Assembly: GCA_900470805.1 (NCBI GenBank)
Contig: UCCA01000045.1
Span: forward strand, 116,149 to 163,749
Source: Hyphomicrobiales bacterium
GTDB taxonomy: Bacteria; Pseudomonadota; Alphaproteobacteria; Rhizobiales; Rhizobiaceae
Direction: 5' to 3'
DNA length: 47,601 bases
Below the pieces are notes generated by a model that had not been told where the DNA came from, made no database searches, and worked only from the letters and a program-made list of their open reading frames with translations. Below are positions 34,055 through 42,188 of the stretch, piece after piece; position 1 is the first letter of the stretch; each line of letters opens with the position of its first letter. The position numbers and the translations under genes were made by a program.

Positions 34055-34761
34055 GCGATCACGCCGCCGCCATCGACCCGGACGGTCGAACCGGTAGCAA
34101 AGGTCGTCGTCATCAAAAAGAGCACCGCATTGGCGATGTCCGAGGGCTGGCCAATGGTCTTGGCGGGCAAGCTGCCTGCAACGCGCTCGAACATTGCGTT
34201 TCGGTTGCTCTCGTCCATCTTCGCCCAGAGCGGCGTGTCGATTAGACCAGGGGAAACTGCGTTGACTCTGACGGGAGAAAGTTCAAGCGCCAGCCCGCGG
34301 CCCAGGGATTCAAGAGCGGCATTGATCGCCCCCTGAAGCACTGACGAACCCGACGGCCGTTCGCTCAGGAAGCCGGAGATGAAGGTGAGAGAGCCTCTTT
34401 CGGCAAAGCGAGCCGCCCTCGCAATCCGGTACGCGCCCCAGAACTTGCTCTCCATTGCCCGTCTCGCGTCGTCGAGAGAGAGCTTGCGAACCGGTCCGCT
34501 TGGCGTCTGGGCGGCGGAGATCACGATATGATCCCACGCCTTCTGCGTCGCGAAGAACGACTCGACGGCGCCTTCGTCGCCGGTGTCGAGGACCGCCGTT
34601 TCGACGTCGCCCAGAGACGAGGCAGCCTCGGCGAGTTTCTGCTCGGAACGAGAGGCGATCGTCACCTTTGCGCCAGCCTCAAGAGCTTGTTTGGCAACGG
34701 CATGGCCGATCCCGGAACTTCCGCCGACGACGAGGACACGCTGCTTGGTCAAGGATGTCAT
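34051..34761 (-). CDS. SDR-family oxidoreductase, 236 aa
   Basis: Begins MTSLTKQRVLVVGGSSGIG, with the cofactor glycines at GGSSGIG and R37-type NADP contact (ASRSEQK), but the middle is unusual: the classical NNAG is replaced by VISAAQT and the Tyr of YxxxK is not clearly present (the region reads GSSVLQGAINAALESLGRG, and in many such SDRs a Tyr would be expected there). The end GSTVRVDGGGVIA is standard. Possibly an altered-mechanism SDR. ATG 34761 follows AGGAGATC; the frame is open to 35040 but overlaps the LysR gene. First gene of the operon with the VOC protein and the second SDR. Confidence 0.85.
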   Translation of the reverse strand: MTSLTKQRVLVVGGSSGIGHAVAKQALEAGAKVTIASRSEQKLAEAASSLGDVETAVLDTGDEGAVESFFATQKAWDHIVISAAQTPSGPVRKLSLDDARRAMESKFWGAYRIARAARFAERGSLTFISGFLSERPSGSSVLQGAINAALESLGRGLALELSPVRVNAVSPGLIDTPLWAKMDESNRNAMFERVAGSLPAKTIGQPSDIANAVLFLMTTTFATGSTVRVDGGGVIA

Positions 34762-34882
34762 GTTGATCTCCTGCTTGACGGCGAACCGTCGTGTTGAATT
34801 CGATTTATCGGAACATAGGTTATCGCATTGGCTGCAAGAATAGCTGTTGTCGGCGAGTATCTCTTGCGATAGCAGCAAGAAT
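34762..34882. promoter_or_regulatory. LysR/SDR divergent control region
   Basis: 121 bp between the starts. It holds an inverted pair TATCGCA (34821-34827) and TGCGATA (34865-34871), and a direct repeat GCTGCAAGAATA (34831-34842) / GCAGCAAGAATA (34872-34883, running into the LysR start codon). Together they form two similar half-sites 41-44 bp apart, suitable for a LysR tetramer. Binding is inference. Confidence 0.5.
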
Positions 34883-35773
34883 ATGAGTGACAACTTTCTG
34901 GACATGCTTGTCTTTGTAAGGGTGGCGGACGCGGGCAGTCTTTCCGGTGCCGCACGTGAACTCAATTTCTCCCTGACGGTGGTCAGTCGCAAGCTGTCGC
35001 GGCTCGAGGAACGGTTGGGCGTACGTCTGATGAACCGCACGACGAGGTCGCTGACATTGACCGAAGAGGGCGCGCGCTTCTATGAGCGCTGCGTTCGTAT
35101 TCTTGCCGAAATCGAGGACGCAGAGACTGAGCTCACAAGCGGCAGGGACACCGCGAGTGGGACGTTGAAGGTGACGGCCACATTTGCTTTCGGACTACGG
35201 TGGCTTGCGCCGCTGCTCGCTGAATTTCAACGCGCGCATCCCGGTCTGCTTGTTCGTCTCGACACGGATGATGGCCTCACGAATATCGTCGACGCCGGTT
35301 ACGATCTGGCAATCCGGTTTGGCGCACTTGCCGACTCCAGTCTCATCGCGCGGCAGCTCGCACCCAACCGCCGCGTGATCTGCGCCGCGCCGGCCTACCT
35401 CGACGTCCGCGGGCGCCCCGGTTCGATCGATGAGCTTCTGCAGCACGACGTCATATCATTCGGTGAGCCTCCGAACACGCACTGGGTGTTCGCGGATGGC
35501 CGTTCCGTCAACGTTCGGAGCAAGCTCAGCACCAACAACGGCGAGCTGGGTCATCGCTGGGCGCTGCAAGGATCGGGCCTGATCCTGAAGTCCATCTGGG
35601 ACGTTCAGGACGACGTCGCAAATGGAAGGCTCGAAATCGTTTTGCCTTCGCACCGGCTACCGGCAGCACCGATACACGCGGTGTTTCCCCATAGTCGGCT
35701 TGCAGCAGCAAAGGTCAAACTCTGCGTGGACTTTCTCGCGGCACGTTTGAAGAAGGCGTCGCCCGAACTGTAA
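34883..35773 (+). CDS. LysR-family transcriptional regulator, 296 aa
   Basis: N-terminal winged helix-turn-helix starting MSDNFLDMLVFVRVADAGSL and SGAARELNFSLTVVSRKLSR with LEERLGVRLMNRTTRSLTLTEEGARFYE, then a periplasmic-binding-protein-like effector domain of the CrgA/DsdC-like group (GTLKVTATFAFGLRWLAPLL, DLAIRFGALADSSLIARQL). Full length. The ATG at 34883 lacks a strong ribosome site (AGCAAGA upstream); the frame is open from 34847. Divergent from the SDR-VOC-SDR operon and so probably its regulator. Confidence 0.93.
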   Translation: MSDNFLDMLVFVRVADAGSLSGAARELNFSLTVVSRKLSRLEERLGVRLMNRTTRSLTLTEEGARFYERCVRILAEIEDAETELTSGRDTASGTLKVTATFAFGLRWLAPLLAEFQRAHPGLLVRLDTDDGLTNIVDAGYDLAIRFGALADSSLIARQLAPNRRVICAAPAYLDVRGRPGSIDELLQHDVISFGEPPNTHWVFADGRSVNVRSKLSTNNGELGHRWALQGSGLILKSIWDVQDDVANGRLEIVLPSHRLPAAPIHAVFPHSRLAAAKVKLCVDFLAARLKKASPEL

Positions 35774-35986
35774 GCCGAGGGTGGTGCAGGGCTCTGTGCT
35801 GAAGGTTGGCCGAGGTGCCGAGGGCGCCCTGAGGTCGCACACGGGACGCGAACGTCCTAGTTCGAAACCTCCAGCTTTTTCCGTTTCTGCAATCCCTACT
35901 ATTTTGCCCGCGGCGTGCAAGCTGCGACGGTGAAACTGTAAAATGTACAGTGCCGTAATAAAAGATCGTCACTATAGAATATTATA
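35774..35986. other. 213-bp gap, AT-rich at its end
   Basis: No gene is seen. A weaker TGTACATTTT half-site of the 24-bp operator element appears on the minus strand at about 35938-35952. The end (35955-35986) is AT-rich, as expected for an upstream promoter region. Confidence 0.35.
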
Positions 35987-36011
35987 TTGACATATATGTA
36001 CATTTCCCTTG
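35987..36011 (+). promoter_or_regulatory. promoter and TetR-type operator for proX
   Basis: TTGACA (35987-35992) as -35, a 17-nt spacer containing the core TATGTACATTTCC, and a weak -10-like hexamer (TGTTTG at 36010). The 24-bp element 35988-36011 is repeated at 44784 (22 of 24 bases identical, opposite strand) and 44836 (19 of 24). The core has a near-palindrome centred on GTAC. Likely bound by the TetR protein encoded at 44121. Confidence 0.7.
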
Positions 36012-36246
36012 TTTGGAAGCCGATGGTTTGTTAAAAGTCTGGCGTGGGGAGCCTCTAAGTCAGGAGATAGCGATCTTCAACTTTGGTCGTCCCTCCAGTT
36101 CATGCAGCGCAGGTCAGCATATCGGCGACAGTGTCGTCGCAGTATTCGTCGCTCAAGCGACTGAGACTTCAGCATCGGTTCTGGACAGGAGGTCGCGGCA
36201 ACCTGTCTTTGAGGAAGGCGCCGCCTAAAAAAAGGGAACGTAATCA
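36012..36246 (+). other. long 5' leader of proX
   Basis: If transcription starts just after the promoter, about 220 bases precede the proX ATG. The leader contains stem candidates such as GCGACA/TGTCGTCGC (about 36131-36146) and TCGCTCAAGCGA (about 36149-36160), and ends with AAAGGGAACG as ribosome site. I do not recognise a known riboswitch and no long ORF is convincing. Confidence 0.4.
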
Positions 36247-37248
36247 ATGAGGAAGTTACTCGCATCGACATGTCTCGTGGCAGGTGTCATGGCTCTATCC
36301 CACTCGGCAAGCGCTGCCGAATGCGGCACGGTCAGCCTCGCGCTACACAATGTGCAGAGCGCCGAAGTTCTGACCTACGTGGACAAGTTCATTCTAGAAA
36401 ACGGTTTCGGCTGCTCGACCGAGACGATCCCGGGCGACACCGTGCCCTCGACAACATCGATGGTCGAAAAGAGCCAGCCGGATATTTCTTCCGAAACCTG
36501 GGTCGATCTAATCCCCGAGATCGTTCCGCCGGGCCTCAAGGAAGGGAAGATCGTAGAAGGTAGCAAAGCGCTTCCTGATGGCGGGGTCCAGGGCTGGTGG
36601 ATTCCGAAGTATCTTGCCGATGCCCATCCGGACATCAAGACTGTTGACGACGCCCTTAAGCATCCCGACCTGTTTCCGGACCCTGAAGACTCCAGCAAGG
36701 GCGTGATCTTCAACGGCGCGCAGGGCTGGGGGGCGACTGTCGTCACGGCCCAGTTGTTCAAGGCATACGCCGCCGCGGACAAGGGCTTCAATCTGATGGA
36801 TCCTGGCTCCGCAGCCGGCCTCGATGGCGCAATCGCCAAGGCCTACGAGCGCAAGCAGGGCTTCATCACATATTACTGGGCGCCGACCGCCCTTCTGGGC
36901 AAGTATCAGATGGTGATGTTAACGCCGACGGCGGAGCAGAACCCGGATGAATGGAAGCGCTGCATCACCAACCTCGCGTGCCCGGATCCCAAGGTAGCGG
37001 CGTGGCCGATCGACAACGTCTACACTGTACTTACCAAGAAGTTCGCGGATCGCGCCCCGAAGGAAATCATGGACTACTTCAACAACCGCGGCTGGAGCAA
37101 CGAGACCGTAGGCAAGTTGATGGCTTGGGAAACGGATAATCAGGCGACCGGCGAGGAAGGCTCCAAGCACTTCCTGAAGGAATACAAGGACGTCTGGACG
37201 AAGTGGGTGTCGGAAGACGTGGCAAAGAAGGTCGAGGCGGCGCTTTGA
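36247..37248 (+). CDS. proX: betaine/proline-betaine ABC transporter substrate-binding protein (ProX/OpuAC), 333 aa
   Basis: Periplasmic quaternary-amine binding protein. Signal peptide of 23 residues (SHSASAA), then the OpuAC-type domain. Aromatic residues suited to a cation cage are W85 (ETWVDLIPE), W117 and W118 (QGWWIPKYL) and Y209, Y210 and W211 (FITYYWAP). The ligand is probably stachydrine or another betaine, given StcD nearby. It stands apart from its permease and ATPase, which lie on the opposite strand and converge toward it. It has its own promoter and operator and a perfect terminator. ATG 36247 follows AAAGGGAACG. Confidence 0.92.
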   Translation: MRKLLASTCLVAGVMALSHSASAAECGTVSLALHNVQSAEVLTYVDKFILENGFGCSTETIPGDTVPSTTSMVEKSQPDISSETWVDLIPEIVPPGLKEGKIVEGSKALPDGGVQGWWIPKYLADAHPDIKTVDDALKHPDLFPDPEDSSKGVIFNGAQGWGATVVTAQLFKAYAAADKGFNLMDPGSAAGLDGAIAKAYERKQGFITYYWAPTALLGKYQMVMLTPTAEQNPDEWKRCITNLACPDPKVAAWPIDNVYTVLTKKFADRAPKEIMDYFNNRGWSNETVGKLMAWETDNQATGEEGSKHFLKEYKDVWTKWVSEDVAKKVEAAL

Positions 37249-37302
37249 TTTTCGGCTCAGCCAGCGATCGCCGGCAGGCGTAAACCTCCTGAGTTCAATA
37301 TT

Positions 37303-37338
37303 CGAGCGGCTGCGGTTCAGCAGCCGCTCGTTCTTTTT
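37303..37338 (+). terminator. intrinsic terminator after proX
   Basis: A perfect 11-bp stem CGAGCGGCTGC (37303-37313) / GCAGCCGCTCG (37320-37330) with loop GGTTCA, followed by TTCTTTTT. It lies 55 bp after the proX stop. Confidence 0.9.
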
Positions 37339-37579
37339 GAGCAAGGTCACGCAACCACGCCCTGAGCGTTCCGTCCGCAGGCGACAACTCTTTGTTTGCG
37401 TTCCAAGCCGCGCAGTATCCACCAGGCGGCGGAAGCAGAATTGACGCCAGCTCGGGCAAAATCTCGTTACAGCGGATCTAACCGTGTTCACCCGCTCCAG
37501 ATTCAGGAGTGGAATTTCGTAACGCCATCTGATCACGCTTGCCGGCCGGCTGATGGACGTTCGGCGACAGTCGCGGCAA

Positions 37580-37607
37580 TGAGGGCGCCATCCATATGGC
37601 GCTCTCA
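37580..37607. other. 12-bp hairpin near the end of the minus-strand operon
   Basis: TGAGGGCGCCAT (37580-37591) and ATGGCGCTCTCA (37596-37607) pair with one G-T wobble and a CCAT loop. It lies about 29 bp beyond the stop of the racemase-family gene and may mark the 3' end of that operon, but has no T-run on either strand. Confidence 0.4.
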
Positions 37608-37635
37608 TCCAGCGAGTTGATCGGGATTTTCGTCG

Positions 37636-38688
37636 TCAGCCCCAGATGTCGCCGACCGTAAATCCTTCTGTGAATGGATCATCATGATCCAGGACTATGG
37701 TGTTCAAACCATAAATCCAGCTTGTACCGCTGACCGTGGGTACGACAGCCTTATGCTCCCCAATATTCGTCTCCTGGAGTAGTCGACCGGTGTAGATGTT
37801 CCCCAAAAGACCTTGATGCCTGAACGCTTTATCAAGAGGGAGTTCTCCTTTGGCATGCAGCACGGCCATCTTGGCGCACGTGCCGGTTCCGCAAGGGCAG
37901 CGGTCGAGCGCGCCTGTCCAGGTGCCTTGATCGTCCCAAGAGAAGTCGCCTGACGCCATGGTTACGGCATTCTTCCAGTCCGCATCCGGATGGTCGGTCG
38001 GTCCGGATAGCTGCGAGATGGTGATGCCGACGCCTGGATAGTCTGGGTGGGCGACCGGAAGCTGCTCGATCGCCGCTTCACGGATCATCGAAGACACCCG
38101 GGCGATTTCGCGGCCATGTTCCGGCTTTAGCTCAAGTCCCTTGAACTGACGGACGTCGGCGATAACATAGAACATGCCGCCCCAGCCGACATCGACAGTT
38201 ACCTTGCCCAGATGCGGCACATCGATCGTTGCATCCAGATGGGCTGCAAAGGCTGGAACGTTCTTGAACGTAACGCTTTTGACCTTGCCGTTTTCGCATT
38301 CCGCCTTCACGCGGATAAGGCCCGCCGGCGCTTCCAGCACCAGTTCGGTGACGGGCTCCTTCATAGGCAACATGCCCATCTCAAGCAGGACAGTGACAAC
38401 GGAGATCGTATTCCCACCCGACATAACGGGATACTCGATCTGTTCCATGATGATGTAGCCTGCGTCGGCTTCGGGGTGGCTCGGTGGCACGATGATGTTG
38501 CAGCAGTGTGCAGGGTAGCCTCGAGGTTCGCGAAGAAGCAGTTTTCTTAGTCCGTCGTCGTTAGCTTCAAGCCACTTCATCTTTTCGTAGGATGAGCCGC
38601 CCGGTATATGCGGGATGCCACCTGTAACGACGCGCATCGGCGTCCCAGCGTGGGTGTCCACTGCTTGAATGGTTCGTTTGAAGGCCAT
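37636..38688 (-). CDS. proline racemase superfamily enzyme (hydroxyproline epimerase-like), 350 aa
   Basis: Two-domain proline racemase fold acting without cofactor. The second catalytic Cys is present in RCPCGTGT (C266), but the first site, normally the Cys of MCGH, is Ser: MSGGNT with S90, and the usual His after the glycines is Asn (N93). Ser/Cys pairs are known in some 4-hydroxyproline 2-epimerases, while trans-3-hydroxyproline dehydratases have Thr at the first position. In this locus it probably interconverts hydroxyproline or proline-betaine-derived isomers. Start ATG 38688 follows AAGGAGACGG. Last gene of the ProW-ProV-DUF3422-Ldh2 operon. Confidence 0.85.
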   Translation of the reverse strand: MAFKRTIQAVDTHAGTPMRVVTGGIPHIPGGSSYEKMKWLEANDDGLRKLLLREPRGYPAHCCNIIVPPSHPEADAGYIIMEQIEYPVMSGGNTISVVTVLLEMGMLPMKEPVTELVLEAPAGLIRVKAECENGKVKSVTFKNVPAFAAHLDATIDVPHLGKVTVDVGWGGMFYVIADVRQFKGLELKPEHGREIARVSSMIREAAIEQLPVAHPDYPGVGITISQLSGPTDHPDADWKNAVTMASGDFSWDDQGTWTGALDRCPCGTGTCAKMAVLHAKGELPLDKAFRHQGLLGNIYTGRLLQETNIGEHKAVVPTVSGTSWIYGLNTIVLDHDDPFTEGFTVGDIWG

Positions 38689-38729
38689 TTCCGTCTCCTT
38701 GGATGCACCGATTTGAAGCGTTGAGTGGA

Positions 38730-39728
38730 CTATCGCGAAGCGATGGCGGTGATTCGATTAAACACACTGCGAGGGATTCTCAGACCCTCCGTTCGAAAAG
38801 CATGCTCCGCTCCGGTCACGCCTGGTACGAACACACCCAAATTCTGGAGACGTTTCGACTGCTCACGCGCTCTGCGAATCCGATTGTCGCTGTCCCTGTC
38901 CGGCATGATTGCGACGATGGACATGCCCACCGCTGGCGCAGCGGAGCCACCTCGGAAGTCGGGTACGTCGAGCGACCATGGCCCGCCGGACAGACCTGCC
39001 GACAGCATCTCGACAAGAAGTGCGACGTTACCGCCCTTGCGTCCGCCGAACGGGAGTAGCGCGCCGAGAAGTGCCTGCTCAGCGTCGAGGGTGGGTTTGC
39101 CTTCGGCATTGACAGCCCATCCCTCCGGTATCGGTTGCCCTTCTTCCGCTGCACAGACGACATTGACAAACGCGGTCGCGCTTGAGGCCTGATCAATGAT
39201 CATCGGCGGACTGCCAGACCCAAGGGGAAAGCCGAACGCCATCGGGTTGGTACCGTAAACTGCGGGGCCGCCCGGCTTCGAGACGACAACGGCGTTGGCG
39301 TTGGTCGCGGCGAGCCCGACGACGCCCTCGTTGGCCAATCTGCGGACGTAGTAGCCAAGCTCGCCGGCCGTGAAGCTGTTGGTCTGCGTGAAGATCGCCA
39401 CGCCGAACGTTTGCACTGTCTTCAAGAGGTCGGAAAACGCGAGGTCGAAACCAAGTTGCGCGATGCCGCCATCAGCGTCGGAAGAGAGGGAGGCCGGGAA
39501 AGGCCGGTCAAGTCGCGGAGACGGATGGCGCTTTATCCGGCCCTCGATGAAGGCATTCAGATAGTCGAGAAAGTGGGGGAAACCCAATGTGGTCGGCCCG
39601 TGAAGCGCGGCGGAGAGTGTCGCATCCAACAACGATCTTGTGCTCGGCATGTCTGCGCCCGCTGCTAGGCACGCTTTCAACCCCAGCTCTTCCGCCTCTT
39701 TCAGATTGAGGAAAACCTCGTCCGCCAT
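38730..39728 (-). CDS. Ldh2/MdhB-type reductase, probable pyrroline-2-carboxylate reductase, 332 aa
   Basis: Member of the malate/L-lactate dehydrogenase (Ldh2) family with the NAD(P)-binding motifs VGLAATNANAVVVSKPGG and YGTNPMAFGFPLGSGSPPMIIDQASS, typical of delta-1-pyrroline-2-carboxylate or delta-1-piperideine-2-carboxylate reductases. Such enzymes are the partner of the racemase-family dehydratases and reduce the cyclic imine to L-proline. The substrate is inferred from its neighbours. ATG 39728 follows GGAGATC. It lies 41 bp before the racemase gene and about 100 bp after DUF3422. Confidence 0.85.
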   Translation of the reverse strand: MADEVFLNLKEAEELGLKACLAAGADMPSTRSLLDATLSAALHGPTTLGFPHFLDYLNAFIEGRIKRHPSPRLDRPFPASLSSDADGGIAQLGFDLAFSDLLKTVQTFGVAIFTQTNSFTAGELGYYVRRLANEGVVGLAATNANAVVVSKPGGPAVYGTNPMAFGFPLGSGSPPMIIDQASSATAFVNVVCAAEEGQPIPEGWAVNAEGKPTLDAEQALLGALLPFGGRKGGNVALLVEMLSAGLSGGPWSLDVPDFRGGSAAPAVGMSIVAIMPDRDSDNRIRRAREQSKRLQNLGVFVPGVTGAEHAFRTEGLRIPRSVFNRITAIASR

Positions 39729-39831
39729 TTAGATCTCCAGTCCGTACGTTTTGCGGTCTATGATTGGTGGTTGCTCCCTGGGCCGAACGCTGGACGCCGC
39801 AATTACGCGTCATCCAGTCAGATCGCTGAAT

Positions 39832-41085
39832 TCATGTCGTTACGGAATGCGCACTCGCACGCGTGATATTGCGCCGAACGTGTCGCACGACGGCCCATAC
39901 GGCGATCACAAGGGCGGGAATCGTAAAAAAGAATGCGGCCTTGGCTGCGTGGATATCGACGCCGAGCTCGCCAATGCTCTCCAAACACGCCTTTGCCAGC
40001 CCGACGGCGTAATAGCTTATCGCGATGACCGAAAACCCCTCTACGGCTTGCTGGATGTGCACCTGCACGCGGGCGCGTTCCTCCATCGACCTCAGAAGTT
40101 CTGCGTTCTGTTCCTCGAGTTGCACTTGAACGGAAGTTCGGAGGAGGTCTCCAACAAGGCCGACACGTTCAGTCACTTCGGAAAGTCGTCGTTCGGCGGC
40201 CTGCACGACGCGGACAGCGGGCTGGAAGCGGCGGTCTATGAATGTGCAGATGCGCTGCCGTTGTTCCACGCGCTCCTCGCGAAGTTCAGCCATCCGGCTG
40301 GCCACGATATCGGCGTACGCCCTTGTCGCGCCGAAACGTTGACGCGCGTCGGCAGACATTTTGAAAACGTCCGACGACAAGCGAGTCACTTCGGACAGAA
40401 GTGTCTTTTCAACCTTGTCCTCCTTTTGGAAATGGTCGATCAAACTCGCGAGACGCCTGTCCAGTTCAGGAAGCCCCGATACGATCTCCTGCGCCGTAGG
40501 CAGCGCTAGAAGTGCCATCATCCGATAGGTTTCGATCTCAAGAAAACGTCGAACCATCCGGCCTGTCCGATAGTCGTTGAGGCGCTTGTTGAAGAAGTGG
40601 AGTTCGACGAACTGGTCGGCGTTGACCCTGAAGCTCGAGTGAACTTCGGCGTCGCCGCCCCCGACTTTCGACGCGACGAAATCGCCTTCGGCTCCGAAGG
40701 AGGAGGGAGGTGCGGCGTTTCGAACAAGAACCATGACCGCTGCGATGACCAAGCCTTCGGTTGCATCAACCAGGTTCTTGAACAGCAGTGGCGGCGCATG
40801 CACGGATTCGTCCCTTGCTGGTTCGACGTAGGTGAGGGTGATGAACTCGGAGTGTGCCTCCCATTTCAGCCGGCCCTGACCAACACCCGCAATGCCGTGC
40901 CTTCCGCCCCCGGTTGTCTTCACCCCCTCCAGACCGAACAGCTCGGTTGGCAGCCGCGGTGCGCCGGCGTCGCGAAGAACGGCCACGTGCCACACGTTCG
41001 TATCGCCGCCAAAATACAAAGAGGGCCGCGCATGGAGCTCGCTATGGAGCTCCATGCGTAGCGGGTGCTCTACCCCCACAACCAT
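39832..41085 (-). CDS. DUF3422 membrane-associated protein, 417 aa
   Basis: DUF3422 family. The N-terminus carries the family hallmark ELHSELHARPSLYF. Residues 170-355 are helical and coiled-coil rich (PELDRRLASLIDHFQKEDKV, VQLEEQNAELLRSMEERARV). Two membrane helices lie near the C-terminus (residues about 358-375 and 390-408). The function of the family is unknown. Here it sits inside a betaine transporter operon, 23 bp after ProV, so it may help the transporter or its regulation. The start ATG 41085 follows GAGG; ATG 41055 is an alternative. Confidence 0.85.
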   Translation of the reverse strand: MVVGVEHPLRMELHSELHARPSLYFGGDTNVWHVAVLRDAGAPRLPTELFGLEGVKTTGGGRHGIAGVGQGRLKWEAHSEFITLTYVEPARDESVHAPPLLFKNLVDATEGLVIAAVMVLVRNAAPPSSFGAEGDFVASKVGGGDAEVHSSFRVNADQFVELHFFNKRLNDYRTGRMVRRFLEIETYRMMALLALPTAQEIVSGLPELDRRLASLIDHFQKEDKVEKTLLSEVTRLSSDVFKMSADARQRFGATRAYADIVASRMAELREERVEQRQRICTFIDRRFQPAVRVVQAAERRLSEVTERVGLVGDLLRTSVQVQLEEQNAELLRSMEERARVQVHIQQAVEGFSVIAISYYAVGLAKACLESIGELGVDIHAAKAAFFFTIPALVIAVWAVVRHVRRNITRASAHSVTT

Positions 41086-41108
41086 CGCCTCGAACCTTTC
41101 GGACAGCG

Positions 41109-42188
41109 TCAGCGCACGAGAGCGATCGCGGCTTCGCGTTCGTCATGCGGCTGCGAGTTGACCATGGCGCATGCCAACTGACGGAAGGTGACCGTCCCCA
41201 CGGGCTGGGCGGAAGCTCCGAGCACCGTCACCTCGCCCTCGGGGGAAGAGGCCAGCAAGCGGATAGCCTCTTCGATCGTCGCGTGAGCTTCGATCGTCAT
41301 GCCGCCATGCACGGGCGCGCCGGCACGGAGCGGACTCATGACCGCTTCCACTTGCACCACTCTTCCGCGATTGACTTCCTTTACAAAGTTCGCGACGTAC
41401 TCATCGGCCGGTCGCAGGACGATGTCCTGGCTCGTGCCCTGCTGAATGACCTCGCCGTCCCTGAGGATCGCGATCTGGTCGCCCAGTCGGAGCGCCTCGT
41501 CGAGATCATGCGTGATGAAGACGATCGTCTTCTTGATCTCCTTCTGGATATCCAGGAGTACGGTCTGCATGTCCGTGCGGATAAGGGGGTCGAGTGCCGA
41601 ATAGGCTTCGTCCATCAGCAGGACTGGTGCATCGTTTGCGAGCGCCCTTGCAAGGCCGACACGCTGTTGCATGCCGCCGGAAAGCTGGTTCGGATACTTC
41701 TGCTCGAAACCGCCGAGGCCAACGCGTTCGATCCAGCGCATCGCGACGTTGACAGCTTTGGACCGATCCATCCCCTGAACTTCCAGGCCGAAGACAGTAT
41801 TCTCCAGGACGTTGCGATGCGGCAGCAGCGCAAACTTCTGGAATACCATCGCCGTCTCCCGGCGTCGGAAATCACGGAGCTGGACGTCGTTCATCTTGAC
41901 CACGTCGACGCCGTCCACGAGCACTTCGCCAGCGGTCGGATCGATGAGGCGATTGATATGACGGATAAGTGTCGACTTGCCGGAGCCGGACAGGCCCATG
42001 ATGACCTGAATGCAGCCGGATGGGATTTCTATGTTGATGTCCCGGAGGCCGAGTATGCGGCCATGCTCCCGGTTCAGCTCGGCCTTCGTTAAGCCATTCT
42101 TGACAGCGTCAATGTAGGCTTGGCCGTTCGGGCCGAAGATCTTGTAGAGATGGCGGATCTTGATGCCGCCGAAGTGATTGTCAGCCAT
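41109..42188 (-). CDS. proV: betaine/proline ABC transporter ATP-binding protein (ProV-like), 359 aa
   Basis: ATPase of a quaternary-amine transporter. Walker A GLSGSGKST at residues 65-73, Q-loop FQKFALLPHRNVLENTVFGLEVQG (a ProV hallmark), signature LSGGM at 169-173, Walker B LLMDEAYSALD at 190-200, and a C-terminal CBS-like region from about 270. The N-terminus KIFGPNGQAYIDAV is ProV-like. The start at 42188 overlaps the stop of the permease gene by 8 bp. It couples ATP hydrolysis to uptake of the ligand of ProX. Confidence 0.93.
   Translation of the reverse strand: MADNHFGGIKIRHLYKIFGPNGQAYIDAVKNGLTKAELNREHGRILGLRDINIEIPSGCIQVIMGLSGSGKSTLIRHINRLIDPTAGEVLVDGVDVVKMNDVQLRDFRRRETAMVFQKFALLPHRNVLENTVFGLEVQGMDRSKAVNVAMRWIERVGLGGFEQKYPNQLSGGMQQRVGLARALANDAPVLLMDEAYSALDPLIRTDMQTVLLDIQKEIKKTIVFITHDLDEALRLGDQIAILRDGEVIQQGTSQDIVLRPADEYVANFVKEVNRGRVVQVEAVMSPLRAGAPVHGGMTIEAHATIEEAIRLLASSPEGEVTVLGASAQPVGTVTFRQLACAMVNSQPHDEREAAIALVR

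Noticed and set aside
35790..35880. tRNA-like T-arm sequence (TAGTTCGAAACC)
   Set aside because: No full cloverleaf or acceptor stem can be folded around it.
40854..42092. 412-codon plus-strand frame opposite ProV and DUF3422
   Set aside because: Both opposite genes have clear motifs; this frame has none and no ribosome site.
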